A stretch of DNA of 23,630 nucleotides from Methanomicrobiales archaeon (GTDB taxonomy: Archaea; Halobacteriota; Methanomicrobia; Methanomicrobiales; Methanospirillaceae): NCBI GenBank assembly GCA_017883495.1, contig JADGNL010000028.1, positions 1 through 23,630 on the forward strand, read 5' to 3'. This document shows positions 1 to 8,944 of the stretch, piece by piece. Under the pieces are notes generated by a model. That model made no database searches. It was not told where the DNA came from and saw nothing but the letters and a program-made list of their open reading frames with translations. The position numbers and the translations under genes are program-made. Within the stretch, counting starts at the first letter, position 1, and each line of letters starts with the position of its first letter.

Positions 1-1
1 A

Positions 2-229
2 GCCGCTGTCGCGCGTGATCGCGCCGGCCGCGATGGAGCGAGAATCACGGCGTCCGTCGGCCGGTGCAGGCTGTGTGGGCTTGAACGGGCCGAGTGGGGA
101 GCAGAGGATCCGGCTCAGCGAGATGTGCCACCAGCGGGAATCGCGGCGAGCGGTGGTGGCCGGCGTCGGGGCGTTGGCTGGCTCTGCAACGGCTTCTACA
201 AGCATAAGGTGCGGCGGATTGTGGAATAA
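2..229 (+). CDS. Possible 3' end of a gene entering from the left edge (unrecognised)
   Basis: The frame beginning at base 2 is open from the window edge to a TAA at 227-229. Its predicted residues include a CxxC pair (RCRLCG) and, near the end, a Trp/Cys/Tyr/Lys-rich segment (GWLCNGFYKHK), which looks more protein-like than random GC-rich sequence and could be part of a small metal-binding domain. No start codon is visible because the gene would begin outside the window. Another frame in the same stretch is also open (ATG at 15), so coding is uncertain. I do not recognise a family. From 230 to 314 the sequence turns AT-rich and I see no gene. Confidence 0.25.
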   Translation, partial: AAVARDRAGRDGARITASVGRCRLCGLERAEWGAEDPAQRDVPPAGIAASGGGRRRGVGWLCNGFYKHKVRRIVE

Positions 230-314
230 ATTGAGCCTACCTCCCCCGACAGATAATAATTCATTTTCCTCATGGATTTGATAATTCCATATACATTCAC
301 TCTTGGGCAACCCG

Positions 315-1739
315 CTATCGAGGAAGTTCAATTGGCTTGTAGATCGGGCCTGGTTTGATGTACTCACCTCGATAATCTAATATCGTCAACAAGATCCGAA
401 TCAGCAGATTAGAGAGATCAAAATATCTTTCTACGGGGTCACTCGCTTTCTTAAACCGTCCATAATGCACAATCTCATTGCGATCTGGAACAAGCGAGAG
501 GTCGTCTTTAGAATATATGATAGAAAATTCCCTAAGTGCAAACTCGAGTTTATCCTTGAAGTCAGGGTGATTGAAAGCTGTTCTTCGAGAAATCTTTTCT
601 ACAATCGAATCATCCAATTCTATCCCACTTTCTTCGAGGACTGCCTTGATTTCTGCTCTCGCCCTATAGATAGATCGAATCGGAGGACGTTCTGCTCTTC
701 TCATTCTCTCAATAGTATGGCTGCAGAATGACTCAAGAACCATAATCCCTATCTGGAATTTTTCCTCTAAAGTCAGGAGGGGATGTTGGGATGTCACCGT
801 GAGATGAATTAATTTTCTTAGCTTTATCTTATCCTGATACTTCCTCATCAGAGGAAATGCGTTTTCCAGAAATTGTCTAAAACAGCAAGGGTTCGGACAA
901 TGAATTGGTATAGTCGGCGACCTTCCGGCAAAAGGGGTCCGAGGCCGCGGGAAAAGATCGGACGCGATCAATGTCGTACCATCATAGTAATCTGCGTATA
1001 GGACGACGACGTTTTCACAGGATGCCAGGGACATAAGCCAACTAAGTTGATCGAGTCGCTCACACCATTCCTCCTTTTGTTCAAATGGAATGGTACAGAT
1101 CGCTTCAGAAGTAACCTGCGAGACTCTTTCCTTTAACAATCCCTCGACTATCGTATTGTATTCGGATCTTTTCCTGAGTTCTACCAGGACTTCGTCGATA
1201 TTGATAGTTAATGCATCAAGTCGTGGAGTCGCATCGCCTTCTGCAAAATAATAACATCCTGTGAATGCCAAATTCGTCAAACCATAGCGAACTTGGACAG
1301 TTTCGGGCGCGATTCCTTCTCGCCAGATTCGAGTTGAAGAAAAAATTTTATAACGGTTCGGATTTGTCGCCCCCATCTCTTCAATCGATATACAGAACCC
1401 GTCATCAAGACGCCCTTGCATTGAGAAGATTACAAAATGCTGGCCGTGAAGTATCTCTGGCAAAATCTCTTTAAAAATCTCTGTATCGACTGATTCTACG
1501 GTGATTATCCCGCCTTCATTTGGTGGAAGAATAAGGGTAAAACGCGAAGTGAACGCCAATTTTTTCTTACCCTCGGAAACGAGGAAAAATTCTGCAGTGC
1601 CCTCGTATTTTCGTTCGGTCTCCCCTGGGTCCGCTGAAGAAATTTCTATCACCTGTAAAAATATGTTATTTTTTTTAAACTCAAGGCACTTGAAACAAGG
1701 CATCGAACAGACCGGTACTTCTGTCACCGTGTCCCCCAC
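315..1739 (-). CDS. HEPN-motif protein, ApeA-like candidate defence RNase
   Basis: This 474-residue protein has a C-terminal region (about 360-460) with the RX4H motif of HEPN ribonucleases: RNEIVH at residues 420-425, followed by YGRF and a helical stretch ending DYRGEY. That arrangement resembles the ApeA-type HEPN domain, a family known from anti-phage systems. The N-terminal two thirds look beta-rich and contain clustered cysteines (CxxxCxxC at about residues 11-18, and CPNPCC in the middle) that could bind metal. The start is GTG at 1739; a TATA-like CATACA about 30 nt upstream suggests a leaderless message, with Met13 as an alternative start. Codons are strikingly AT-rich compared with every neighbour, a sign of horizontal transfer. 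It stands alone, with no partner toxin or antitoxin gene. The RX4H motif is seen directly. The ApeA assignment is inferred from memory of the family and the defence role is inference. Confidence 0.75.
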   Translation of the reverse strand: MGDTVTEVPVCSMPCFKCLEFKKNNIFLQVIEISSADPGETERKYEGTAEFFLVSEGKKKLAFTSRFTLILPPNEGGIITVESVDTEIFKEILPEILHGQHFVIFSMQGRLDDGFCISIEEMGATNPNRYKIFSSTRIWREGIAPETVQVRYGLTNLAFTGCYYFAEGDATPRLDALTINIDEVLVELRKRSEYNTIVEGLLKERVSQVTSEAICTIPFEQKEEWCERLDQLSWLMSLASCENVVVLYADYYDGTTLIASDLFPRPRTPFAGRSPTIPIHCPNPCCFRQFLENAFPLMRKYQDKIKLRKLIHLTVTSQHPLLTLEEKFQIGIMVLESFCSHTIERMRRAERPPIRSIYRARAEIKAVLEESGIELDDSIVEKISRRTAFNHPDFKDKLEFALREFSIIYSKDDLSLVPDRNEIVHYGRFKKASDPVERYFDLSNLLIRILLTILDYRGEYIKPGPIYKPIELPR

Positions 1740-1774
1740 GGAGGATTCTCGGCACTCTGGGTTCTCTGTATGAT

Positions 1775-2109
1775 CCCGATCGCTGTCAACGGCCGAATAG
1801 AAAACGCCGGAGCGAAGCTATCTCGGCAAACGGAGCCCTGAGAATCGTCCGTGGTCATGATCAGCGAAATTTCCGCGGTACGATCACGACCACGGAGCCC
1901 GACCCACACCCTCTCGGGCCGCGAGGGCGATTCCCGATCGTGAGCGGAATGCGTTCGTCGCACGGTCTCCGACGGGCCGTCCGGGCCGTCCTCGCGAGAC
2001 TCCCCTGAGCTCCGCCGCTCCGCCCCCAGGCCCGGTGCATCGTGTGCAACGGACGTCCAACATTCTATTAGTGCGAACCGGATCCCTCCGGCCCGGCCCT
2101 CCCGCGCCA
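1775..2109. other. Gene-poor spacer between the HEPN gene and purL
   Basis: This stretch grades from moderate to high GC. It has open frames on the minus strand (for example 1724-2110), but their predicted proteins are Arg/Ser/Pro-rich, overlap the start of the HEPN gene and lack any recognisable motif, so I do not call them. I see no RNA gene or convincing hairpin terminator. The left part probably carries the promoter of the HEPN gene. Confidence 0.5.
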
Positions 2110-2118
2110 TGCCTTTAT
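2110..2118 (+). promoter_or_regulatory. TATA-like box for purL
   Basis: TGCCTTTAT lies about 30 nt before the purL ATG with no Shine-Dalgarno motif between, fitting an archaeal promoter with a leader of only a few nucleotides. Confidence 0.5.
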
Positions 2119-2145
2119 GCCCGTGACCGTCGACCCTGATCCGCC

Positions 2146-4221
2146 ATGCTGTCCGATGCCGACCTCGCCGAGGCCCGGCGGCTGCTCGGCCGGGAGCCGA
2201 CTCCGGTCGAGGCCGCCTGCCTCGAGAACCTCTGGTCCGAGCACTGCTCGTACCGTTCGACGAAGCACCTCCTCCGGACCCTCCCCACGACCGGCCCGGA
2301 CGTGCTGATCGGCCCCGGCGACGACGCCGCGATCGTCCGGTTCTCGGACGAGTGCGCCCTCGCCATCGGGATGGAGAGCCACAACCACCCGAGCTACGTC
2401 GACCCGTACGACGGCGCGGCCACCGGCGTCGGCGGGATCGTCCGGGACGTCCTCTCCATGGGCGCCAGGCCGATCGCGCTCATGGATCCCCTCTACTTCG
2501 GCCCCCTCGAGGACGAGAAGAACCGCCGCCTCTTCGCGGGCGTGATCTCGGGGATCGGCGGGTACGGCAACTGCATCGGCGTCCCCGTCGTCCGCGGCGA
2601 GGTGGTCGTGGACTCGTCGTACTCGGGCAACCCGCTCGTGAACGTGGTCTGCGTCGGCACGGTCGCGCCAGACCGCTACATCACGGGCCGGGTCCGTAAG
2701 CCCGGCAGCAAGCTCGTGCTCGTGGGCGCCCCCACGGGCCGCGACGGCCTCGGCGGCGCCTCCTTCGCGTCGCGCGACCTCTCCGAGGACGCCGAGGCCG
2801 CGGACCGCCCGTCCGTCCAGATCGGCGACCCGTTCATGGAGAAGCTCCTGATCGAGGGCATCCTCGCCATGGTCGAGACCGGAAAGGTCCTCAGCTGCCG
2901 CGACCTCGGCGCGGCCGGGCTCGCGGGCGCGTCCTCGGAGATGTGCTCGACCTATGGCGGCCGGATCCGGGCCGAGCAGATCCACCTTCGCGAGACCGGA
3001 ATGACCCCCGTCGAGATCATGCTCGCCGAGAGCCAGGAGCGGATGTGCCTCGAGGTCGCCCCCGGCGACGTCGGGCTGATCGGCGGCCTCGCCGACCGCT
3101 ACGACCTCCCCTGGTCCGAGATCGGCGAGGTGATCCCCGAGCCGCGGTACATCGTCACGTTCTGGGACGACGTCGTCTGCGACCTGCCCATGGAGGTCCT
3201 GATCGAGGGCGCGCCGGGCTGCGCCCTGCCCGAGCAGCCGTACGCGGCCGAGAAGCCGTTCGTCCGGCCGACGCGACCGCTCCGCGAGCTCGCCCTCCTC
3301 GTCCTCGCCCACCCCGAGGTCGCGAGCCGGGCCTGGGTATCGGAGCAGTACGACCGCGACGTCCAGGTGCGGACCGTCGACGCGTACCACGACGCTGCCG
3401 TGCTCCGGCTCGGGAACGCGGCGCTCGCCCTCTCCTGCGGCTGCAACCCGCGCCAGATCCAGCTCAAGCCGTACGAGGGGACCGCCAACGCCGTCCTCGA
3501 GAACGCCGCGAACCTCGCGTGCGTCGGCGCGGTCCCCGTCGCGATCGTGAACTGCCTGAACTTCGCCTCGCCGGTCCACCCCGAGGTCTACTGGCAGCTC
3601 GTCCAGGCCGTGCGCGGCCTCGGCGAGATGGCCCGCGCGCTGAACTGCCCCGTGGTCGGGGGCAACGTCTCGCTTTACAACGAGTCCGACGAGCACGACA
3701 CGCAGATCAAGCCGACCCCCTCGATCGGGATGGTCGGCAAGGGCCCGGTCCGGCGCTGGACCCGGCCCGAGGCCAGCTGGACCCTCGCGCTCGTGGGCGA
3801 GGGCGGGCCCGACTTCGGCGGCTCCGTCCTCGACGCCGTGACCGGGTGCGGCGGCCACGCCCCGACCATGGGCGACCCGGCCACGCTCGTCCGGGTCCGG
3901 AACGCTGTCGCCGGGTCCGAGCGGGTCACCGCGACCGACCTCTCGCAGGGCGGGCTCCTGGCGGCGCTCGCGTCGCTCGCGCCCGACGCCGAGGTCGTGC
4001 TCGAGGGCGACCTGCTCGAGGCCCTCTTCGCCGAGACGCCGGGCCGGTTCCTGCTGGCCGCGGCCGACCCGGCCCTGCTCGCGGGCCTGCCGCACAGCGT
4101 TATCGGGAAGGTCGGCGGCGCCGGCCTCCGGATCGCCTCGTCCGCGGGCTCGCTGACGCTCGCGCCCGAGGAGATCGAGGCCGCGCTCGCGACCCTCAGC
4201 CGGCGGATGGCGGACGCGTAA
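2146..4221 (+). CDS. purL: Phosphoribosylformylglycinamidine synthase subunit PurL
   Basis: PurL is the ATP-dependent synthetase that makes FGAM from FGAR in purine synthesis. In archaea it works with separate PurQ (glutaminase) and PurS subunits, neither of which is in this window. The 691-residue length fits the small stand-alone PurL. Visible family motifs are SEHCSYR at residues 31-37 (containing the conserved catalytic His33), the nucleotide-binding GPGDDAA at 57-63, ESHNHPS at 77-83, and two AIRS-like halves, the second starting near residue 400 with GGNVSLYN later. The ATG at 2146 was chosen because it gives the usual N-terminus and a TATA-like box lies about 30 nt upstream. The gene stands alone on the plus strand and its last 26 bases overlap the 3' end of the convergent flavodoxin gene. 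Confidence 0.97.
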   Translation: MLSDADLAEARRLLGREPTPVEAACLENLWSEHCSYRSTKHLLRTLPTTGPDVLIGPGDDAAIVRFSDECALAIGMESHNHPSYVDPYDGAATGVGGIVRDVLSMGARPIALMDPLYFGPLEDEKNRRLFAGVISGIGGYGNCIGVPVVRGEVVVDSSYSGNPLVNVVCVGTVAPDRYITGRVRKPGSKLVLVGAPTGRDGLGGASFASRDLSEDAEAADRPSVQIGDPFMEKLLIEGILAMVETGKVLSCRDLGAAGLAGASSEMCSTYGGRIRAEQIHLRETGMTPVEIMLAESQERMCLEVAPGDVGLIGGLADRYDLPWSEIGEVIPEPRYIVTFWDDVVCDLPMEVLIEGAPGCALPEQPYAAEKPFVRPTRPLRELALLVLAHPEVASRAWVSEQYDRDVQVRTVDAYHDAAVLRLGNAALALSCGCNPRQIQLKPYEGTANAVLENAANLACVGAVPVAIVNCLNFASPVHPEVYWQLVQAVRGLGEMARALNCPVVGGNVSLYNESDEHDTQIKPTPSIGMVGKGPVRRWTRPEASWTLALVGEGGPDFGGSVLDAVTGCGGHAPTMGDPATLVRVRNAVAGSERVTATDLSQGGLLAALASLAPDAEVVLEGDLLEALFAETPGRFLLAAADPALLAGLPHSVIGKVGGAGLRIASSAGSLTLAPEEIEAALATLSRRMADA

Positions 4222-4693
4222 CGAGCTCCACGAGCCCGTTCATCGCCGCCTCGTTCTCGAGATCCTTTCGCTCGAACTGGGCCGTGCCGCGGACCCGGAC
4301 GCCGCGGGCTGCGAGGGCGGCCGCGAGGGTCTCGGCCGCGGGGGAAGGCCCCCCGCCCGAGGTGGCGAAGACCACCCCCTTCTTTCCTTCGGCGTTCCTG
4401 AGCGCCGCGACCGCGCCGTTCATGGCCGGCGTCGGGGCCAGGGCCCAGACCGGCGTGCCCAGCACGACCACGTCGTACCCGGCGACGTCGATCTCGGCCG
4501 GATCGATCTCGGCCACCTCGCCGCGCATGGCCCGCGGCGCCCCCGACGTGTACGCCGTCAGGGTCGAGTACTGTCGCCGGTCGATGACCTCGATCAGGTC
4601 CGCCTCGGCCGTGCCGGCGAGCCGGCCGGCGAGCAGTTCGGCCACGCGCCGGGTGTTGCCCGAGAGCGAGTGGTAGATGATCGCGACGCGCAT
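4196..4693 (-). CDS. Flavodoxin-like FMN protein
   Basis: This 165-residue protein fits a single flavodoxin fold. It begins MRVAIIYHS and continues with the phosphate-binding loop SLSGNTRR (residues 9-16), the hallmark of FMN binding. Further loops expected to contact flavin are TPVWALAPTP near the middle and FATSGGGP after it. Flavodoxins carry electrons between redox enzymes in the cytoplasm; the partner here is unknown. The start at 4693 is preferred because an AT-rich box (GAATATTC, minus strand) lies about 31 nt upstream; an ATG seven codons earlier (4714) is possible. It lies 50 nt downstream of ilvC on the same strand but probably has its own promoter. Its end overlaps purL tail-to-tail by 26 bases. 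Confidence 0.88.
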   Translation of the reverse strand: MRVAIIYHSLSGNTRRVAELLAGRLAGTAEADLIEVIDRRQYSTLTAYTSGAPRAMRGEVAEIDPAEIDVAGYDVVVLGTPVWALAPTPAMNGAVAALRNAEGKKGVVFATSGGGPSPAAETLAAALAARGVRVRGTAQFERKDLENEAAMNGLVELVTRPPSAG

Positions 4694-4743
4694 GAACGAT
4701 GGTGCGCCCGGCATCGTGATGAATATTCTGAAAAGAAAGGAGG

Positions 4744-5733
<990 letters not shown>

Positions 5734-5757
5734 CTTCGAATCATCCCTGGCCCGAAG

Positions 5758-5765
5758 CCATATAC
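5758..5765 (-). promoter_or_regulatory. TATA box for ilvC
   Basis: On the minus strand this reads GTATATGG, centred about 29 nt before the first ilvC ATG, inside an AT-rich divergent intergenic region. Confidence 0.6.
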
Positions 5766-5782
5766 ATATCTAATAAAAGAGA

Positions 5783-5795
5783 ATAAACTGTTTAT
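5783..5795. promoter_or_regulatory. 13-bp dyad ATAAAC-T-GTTTAT between ilvC and mptA
   Basis: This is a perfect inverted repeat with six-base arms around one central base, located between the divergent ilvC and mptA genes. It could be an operator, or part of the mptA promoter, since its right arm GTTTAT is TATA-like and would put the mptA transcript start about 35 nt before the ATG. It is also AT-rich enough to have arisen by chance. Confidence 0.35.
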
Positions 5796-5849
5796 CTTCA
5801 TTTTTGGCAGAATCGAGTGCCAAGCGGTTTAGTGTAGAGGCCCGGAGTA

Positions 5850-6803
5850 ATGGAACTACCTGATGTCCAGTCCACCTGCCCCGACATCCGCATCAACCTG
5901 ACGCGCGTCGGTGTAAAGAATGTCAAGAAACTGGTCGAGGTCTCCCGGAAGAATAAGAGGCCCGTCATCTTCATCTCCACGTTCGATATCTTCGTGGACC
6001 TGCCCGGCTCGCTCAAGGGCGCGAACCTCTCGCGGAACTTCGAGGCGATCGACGAGGTCCTGCAGAAGGCGATCGAGGGCGACGTCTCGGAGATCGAGCA
6101 GCTCTGCAGCGCGGTTGCGCGAGGGCTCCTCGACCGGCACGAGTACGCGGACCGGACCGAGGTGATCATGCGGTCGGAGTTCATGGTCAAGCGCGAGACC
6201 CCGGTCTCGAAGACGAGCTGCCACGAGGTCGTCAAGGTCCACGCCCGGGCGATCGCGCAGCGGACCTTCCACGAGCCGATCGTCCGGAAGTCGATAGGGG
6301 CCGAGGTGACCGGCATGACGGCCTGCCCGTGCGCCCAGAACATCATGGCCGAGCACGCGGCCCAGGTCCTTCACGACCTCGGCGTCGGCGCCGAGACGGC
6401 GCAGGCGTTCTTCGACCAGGTCCCGATGGCGACCCACAACCAGCGGGGGCGCGGCTTCCTCTGCATCGAGGTCGACGACGACGAGCACGTGGACCTCGAG
6501 ACGATCATCACGATCCTCAAGGACTCGATGTCGGCCCGGACGTACGAGCTCCTGAAGCGCGGCGACGAGTCGGCCGTCGTGATGGCCGCGCACAAGAATC
6601 CCCGGTTCGTCGAGGACTGCGTGCGCGAGATGGCGAAGAAGGTGCTGGCCTCCTTCGAGCATCTGCCCGGCGACACCCGGATCACGATCCGGCAGACGAA
6701 CGAGGAGTCGATCCACCAGCACGATGCCTACGCCGAGCGCAAGGCGACGCTCGCCGAGCTCGTGGTCGAGCTCTCCGAGGAGAACGGGAACACGCGTTCA
6801 TAA
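5850..6803 (+). CDS. mptA: GTP cyclohydrolase MptA (methanopterin synthesis)
   Basis: MptA is the Fe2+-dependent archaeal GTP cyclohydrolase of the FolE2 (type IB) family. It converts GTP to 7,8-dihydroneopterin 2',3'-cyclic phosphate, the first step toward methanopterin, the C1 carrier of methanogenesis. The 317-residue length matches archaeal members. Family features seen are the N-terminal DVQSTCPDIRINLTRVGV, STFDIFVDLPG near residues 43-53, the TACPC motif at 157-161 and THNQRGRG at 195-202. The ATG at 5850 is preceded by GGAG only three bases away, so a canonical ribosome site is not clear. It is divergent from ilvC and followed by an oligo-T stretch and the frh leader. It is probably monocistronic. 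Confidence 0.95.
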   Translation: MELPDVQSTCPDIRINLTRVGVKNVKKLVEVSRKNKRPVIFISTFDIFVDLPGSLKGANLSRNFEAIDEVLQKAIEGDVSEIEQLCSAVARGLLDRHEYADRTEVIMRSEFMVKRETPVSKTSCHEVVKVHARAIAQRTFHEPIVRKSIGAEVTGMTACPCAQNIMAEHAAQVLHDLGVGAETAQAFFDQVPMATHNQRGRGFLCIEVDDDEHVDLETIITILKDSMSARTYELLKRGDESAVVMAAHKNPRFVEDCVREMAKKVLASFEHLPGDTRITIRQTNEESIHQHDAYAERKATLAELVVELSEENGNTRS

Positions 6804-6819
6804 CCGCGCATATAGATTA

Positions 6820-6828
6820 TACTTTTTT
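6820..6828 (+). terminator. Oligo-T terminator after mptA
   Basis: A run of six T bases (6823-6828) follows the mptA stop by about 20 nt. Archaeal RNA polymerase terminates at such U-tracts, often without a hairpin. Confidence 0.5.
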
Positions 6829-6923
6829 CCCCCCGATTCCGGGTCTGGCCGTCCGCCGCCGTTCGGGCCGCGCATCTCCACGGGTTCGACCCGGTCTCCG
6901 TTCCGAATTCCGACGGAAATCGG

Positions 6924-6940
6924 GCTGTTTGGCAAACGGC
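6924..6940. promoter_or_regulatory. 17-bp dyad upstream of the frh promoter
   Basis: GCTGTTTG-G-CAAACGGC is an inverted repeat with eight-base arms and a single T/G mismatch, centred about 39 bp upstream of the frh TATA box. Its size and symmetry are those of a dimeric helix-turn-helix regulator site, so it may bind an activator or repressor of the hydrogenase operon. No regulator gene is next to it. The dyad is seen directly; its role is inference. Confidence 0.4.
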
Positions 6941-6966
6941 TACCGCTCCGCCGATAATAAGAGAAA

Positions 6967-6975
6967 GGTTATATG
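6967..6975 (+). promoter_or_regulatory. TATA box of the frh operon
   Basis: GGTTATATG follows a purine-rich BRE-like GAGAAA. It predicts a transcript start near 6997, giving a leader of nearly 100 nt before frhA, unlike the leaderless genes around it. Confidence 0.6.
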
Positions 6976-6999
6976 CGGGGCGAGTACAGGTAAGAGTAT

Positions 7000-7014
7000 A
7001 CGTACGTAGTACGT
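7000..7014. promoter_or_regulatory. Inverted repeat ACGTAC-GTA-GTACGT at the predicted frh transcript start
   Basis: Six-base perfect arms flank three bases, positioned at or just downstream of the predicted transcription start. A repressor bound here could block initiation; as RNA the arms could form only a small hairpin. Function is inferred from position alone. Confidence 0.4.
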
Positions 7015-7094
7015 CCGACCGGCCCACACGGTGCGGCCTGTCGCTCAGACCCTGTACCGGCTGTCGAACACCGAAATCCCATGAGGAGATTCAA

Positions 7095-8462
7095 TTGTCG
7101 AAAGTTATTGAGATATCCCCCACCACACGACATGAGGGACATTCGAAGCTCGTCTTGAAGGTCGATGATCAAGGGATCATCGAGCGCGGTGACTGGCTCT
7201 CCATCACGCCGGTCAGAGGCATCGAGCGGCTCGCGGTCGGCAAGACCTACGAGCAGGTGCCGAAGATCGCGTCCCGCGTCTGCGGTATCTGTCCGATCGC
7301 CCACACCCTCGCGGCTGTGGAAGCGATGGAGGCCTCGATGGGCGTCTTCATCCCCGACGACGCCTATCTGCTCCGTGTGATCCTGCAGTGCGCCAACAAG
7401 GCCCACTCGATCGCGCTGCACAACATCCTGACCCTCCCGGACATGTACATCCCCGGGACGGACGTCAAGGTCAACCCGTTCACCCCCGAGGAGCCCGTCC
7501 GGTCGGTTGCGAAGCGGATCCAGCGGATCCGTGAGATCGGCCAGACCATCGGCGAGATCGCCGGCGGCGAGTGCATCCACCCGAGCAATCCGCGGATCGG
7601 CGGCATGTACAAGGCCGTCCAGCCCCGCGCAGTCTCGAAGATGTACGACCTCGCCAAGGAGGGCCTTGCGCTCGCCCGCGACCAGATGGAGTTCATGATC
7701 GCGGTGCTGCGCAACTACCAGCGGCGCGACTGGGCCGAGGTCGGCGGCATGCAGGTCGACATTCCGGCCACGCTCGGGTACCACAACCAGGGCTACATGG
7801 CCACGGACCCGATCTACGGCTCGTCGAGCCTGGACGAGGACCCGAAGTGGGACCCCGCCCGCTGGAACGAGACCCGTCCCTGGGACTGGTACATGGGCGA
7901 GATGGAGATCACGGACGACTACCCGAGCTACCCGATCGGCGGAACCACCCCGAAGGGTGCGAAGGCCTGGCCCCAGATGGAGGCCTGCACGGGCGTCCCG
8001 CTCTACGACGGCCAGCCCGTCGAAGTCGGCCCCCGCGCTCGTCTCGCGACCTTCAAGGGGTACGACGAGAAGGGCACCATCGGCCAGCAGATCGCCCGGC
8101 AGATGGAGTACACGGACTGCTTCTACAAGATCATCGAGTGCCTCGACGCCTACAACCCGGCGGGGCCGGTGCTCGCGGACGAGATCCCGCAGGGCGACGG
8201 CACGCTCGGCTGGGCAGCGAACGAGGCCCCGCGTGGCTCGGACGTCCACCTCGCCCGCGTCAAGGACGGCCGCGTCCAGTCCTTCTCGATGCTTGTACCG
8301 ACTACCTGGAACTTCCCGACCTGCAGCCGCGCCCTCACCGGTGCACCGTGGCAGCTGGCTGAGGTCGTGATGCGCGGATACGACCCCTGTGTCTCGTGCG
8401 CGACGCACATGATCGTCGTGGACGAGAACAACAGGCTCGTGGCGGAAAAGCTGATCCAGTAG
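7095..8462 (+). CDS. frhA: F420-reducing [NiFe] hydrogenase large subunit FrhA
   Basis: FrhA holds the NiFe active site of the cytoplasmic FrhABG complex, which oxidises H2 and passes electrons to coenzyme F420. The 455-residue protein shows both nickel-binding motifs: RVCGIC at residues 61-66 and DPCVSCATH at 430-438. The 17 residues after His438 (MIVVDENN...) are the C-terminal extension normally removed by the maturation protease FrhD, encoded next door. The start is a rare TTG at 7095, supported by GAGGAG about eight bases upstream and by the family N-terminus (SKVIEISPTTRHEGHSK); the ATG at 7081 is in another frame. It is first in the frhADGB operon, with a long leader carrying dyad elements. 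Confidence 0.97.
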   Translation: MSKVIEISPTTRHEGHSKLVLKVDDQGIIERGDWLSITPVRGIERLAVGKTYEQVPKIASRVCGICPIAHTLAAVEAMEASMGVFIPDDAYLLRVILQCANKAHSIALHNILTLPDMYIPGTDVKVNPFTPEEPVRSVAKRIQRIREIGQTIGEIAGGECIHPSNPRIGGMYKAVQPRAVSKMYDLAKEGLALARDQMEFMIAVLRNYQRRDWAEVGGMQVDIPATLGYHNQGYMATDPIYGSSSLDEDPKWDPARWNETRPWDWYMGEMEITDDYPSYPIGGTTPKGAKAWPQMEACTGVPLYDGQPVEVGPRARLATFKGYDEKGTIGQQIARQMEYTDCFYKIIECLDAYNPAGPVLADEIPQGDGTLGWAANEAPRGSDVHLARVKDGRVQSFSMLVPTTWNFPTCSRALTGAPWQLAEVVMRGYDPCVSCATHMIVVDENNRLVAEKLIQ

Positions 8463-8470
8463 GTCCGGTA

Positions 8471-8944
8471 ATGCTGTTCCCACGGATCGTGGTGGCGGGG
8501 TGCGGCAACCCCCTCTTTGCGGACGACGGCTTCGGCCCGGCCGTGATCGAGGCGTTGCAGGAGGTCGACCTGCCCGACGACGTCAAGGTGATTGACGCCG
8601 GGCTCGGCGGCCCCCACTTTGTCTTTACCCTGCTCGATCCCGAGGTCACCGAGCGGCTGATCATCGTCGACTGCGCGGACTTCGGGGGAGAACCCGGCCA
8701 GCTCGCGCGGCTGAAGGTGGAGGATCTCCCTCCGGGCGCCTATCGCGACGCCCATTCGTGGGACCTCGCCGAGCCGCTGCAGCGGATCAAGGACCGGGTC
8801 GAGATCACGATCATCGGGTGCCAGCCCGGACGCGTCAGCGCGCCAGAGTTCGAAATGGGGCTCTCTGAAGAGGTCGAATCGGCGGTACCGAGGACGGTAG
8901 CGCTCATACTCAATGAGATAGGAGTCGAGAATGGGACTCTTTGA
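8471..8944 (+). CDS. frhD: Hydrogenase maturation protease FrhD
   Basis: FrhD belongs to the HycI/HybD family of endopeptidases that bind nickel in the immature large subunit and cut its C-terminal extension after metal insertion. Its target here is FrhA. The 157-residue protein starts with the family N-terminus VVAGCGNPLFADDGFGP (residues 7-23), whose acidic residues around 18-19 are expected metal ligands, and has IIVDCADFGG and IIGCQPGRV further on. The ATG at 8471 is chosen because it opens directly into the conserved motif and follows AGGT by six bases. A longer frame from 8396 would overlap frhA with unrelated sequence. It begins eight bases after frhA and overlaps the long form of frhG by 14 bases. 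Confidence 0.95.
   Translation: MLFPRIVVAGCGNPLFADDGFGPAVIEALQEVDLPDDVKVIDAGLGGPHFVFTLLDPEVTERLIIVDCADFGGEPGQLARLKVEDLPPGAYRDAHSWDLAEPLQRIKDRVEITIIGCQPGRVSAPEFEMGLSEEVESAVPRTVALILNEIGVENGTL

Noticed and set aside
15..281. 88-codon plus-strand frame at the left edge
   Set aside because: No promoter, ribosome site or motif; it runs from GC-rich into the AT-rich island with a change of character, and a competing frame from base 2 looks more protein-like.
230..1860. Integrated mobile element around the HEPN gene
   Set aside because: Composition suggests transfer, but I found no integrase, transposase, tRNA attachment site or flanking repeats within the window.
2068..4095. Very long open frame opposite purL
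   Set aside because: It is an antisense shadow caused by GC-rich third codon positions; its product is Arg/Asp/Gly/Val-rich low-complexity sequence without motifs, while the plus strand is clearly PurL.
6878..6896. tRNA T-arm-like GGGTTCGACCC in the frh upstream region
   Set aside because: The loop between the arms is three to five bases rather than seven, and no acceptor, D or anticodon arms surround it.
8396..8470. Longer start for frhD
   Set aside because: The added residues lie over the 3' end of frhA and have no resemblance to the protease family; ATG 8471 has its own ribosome site.
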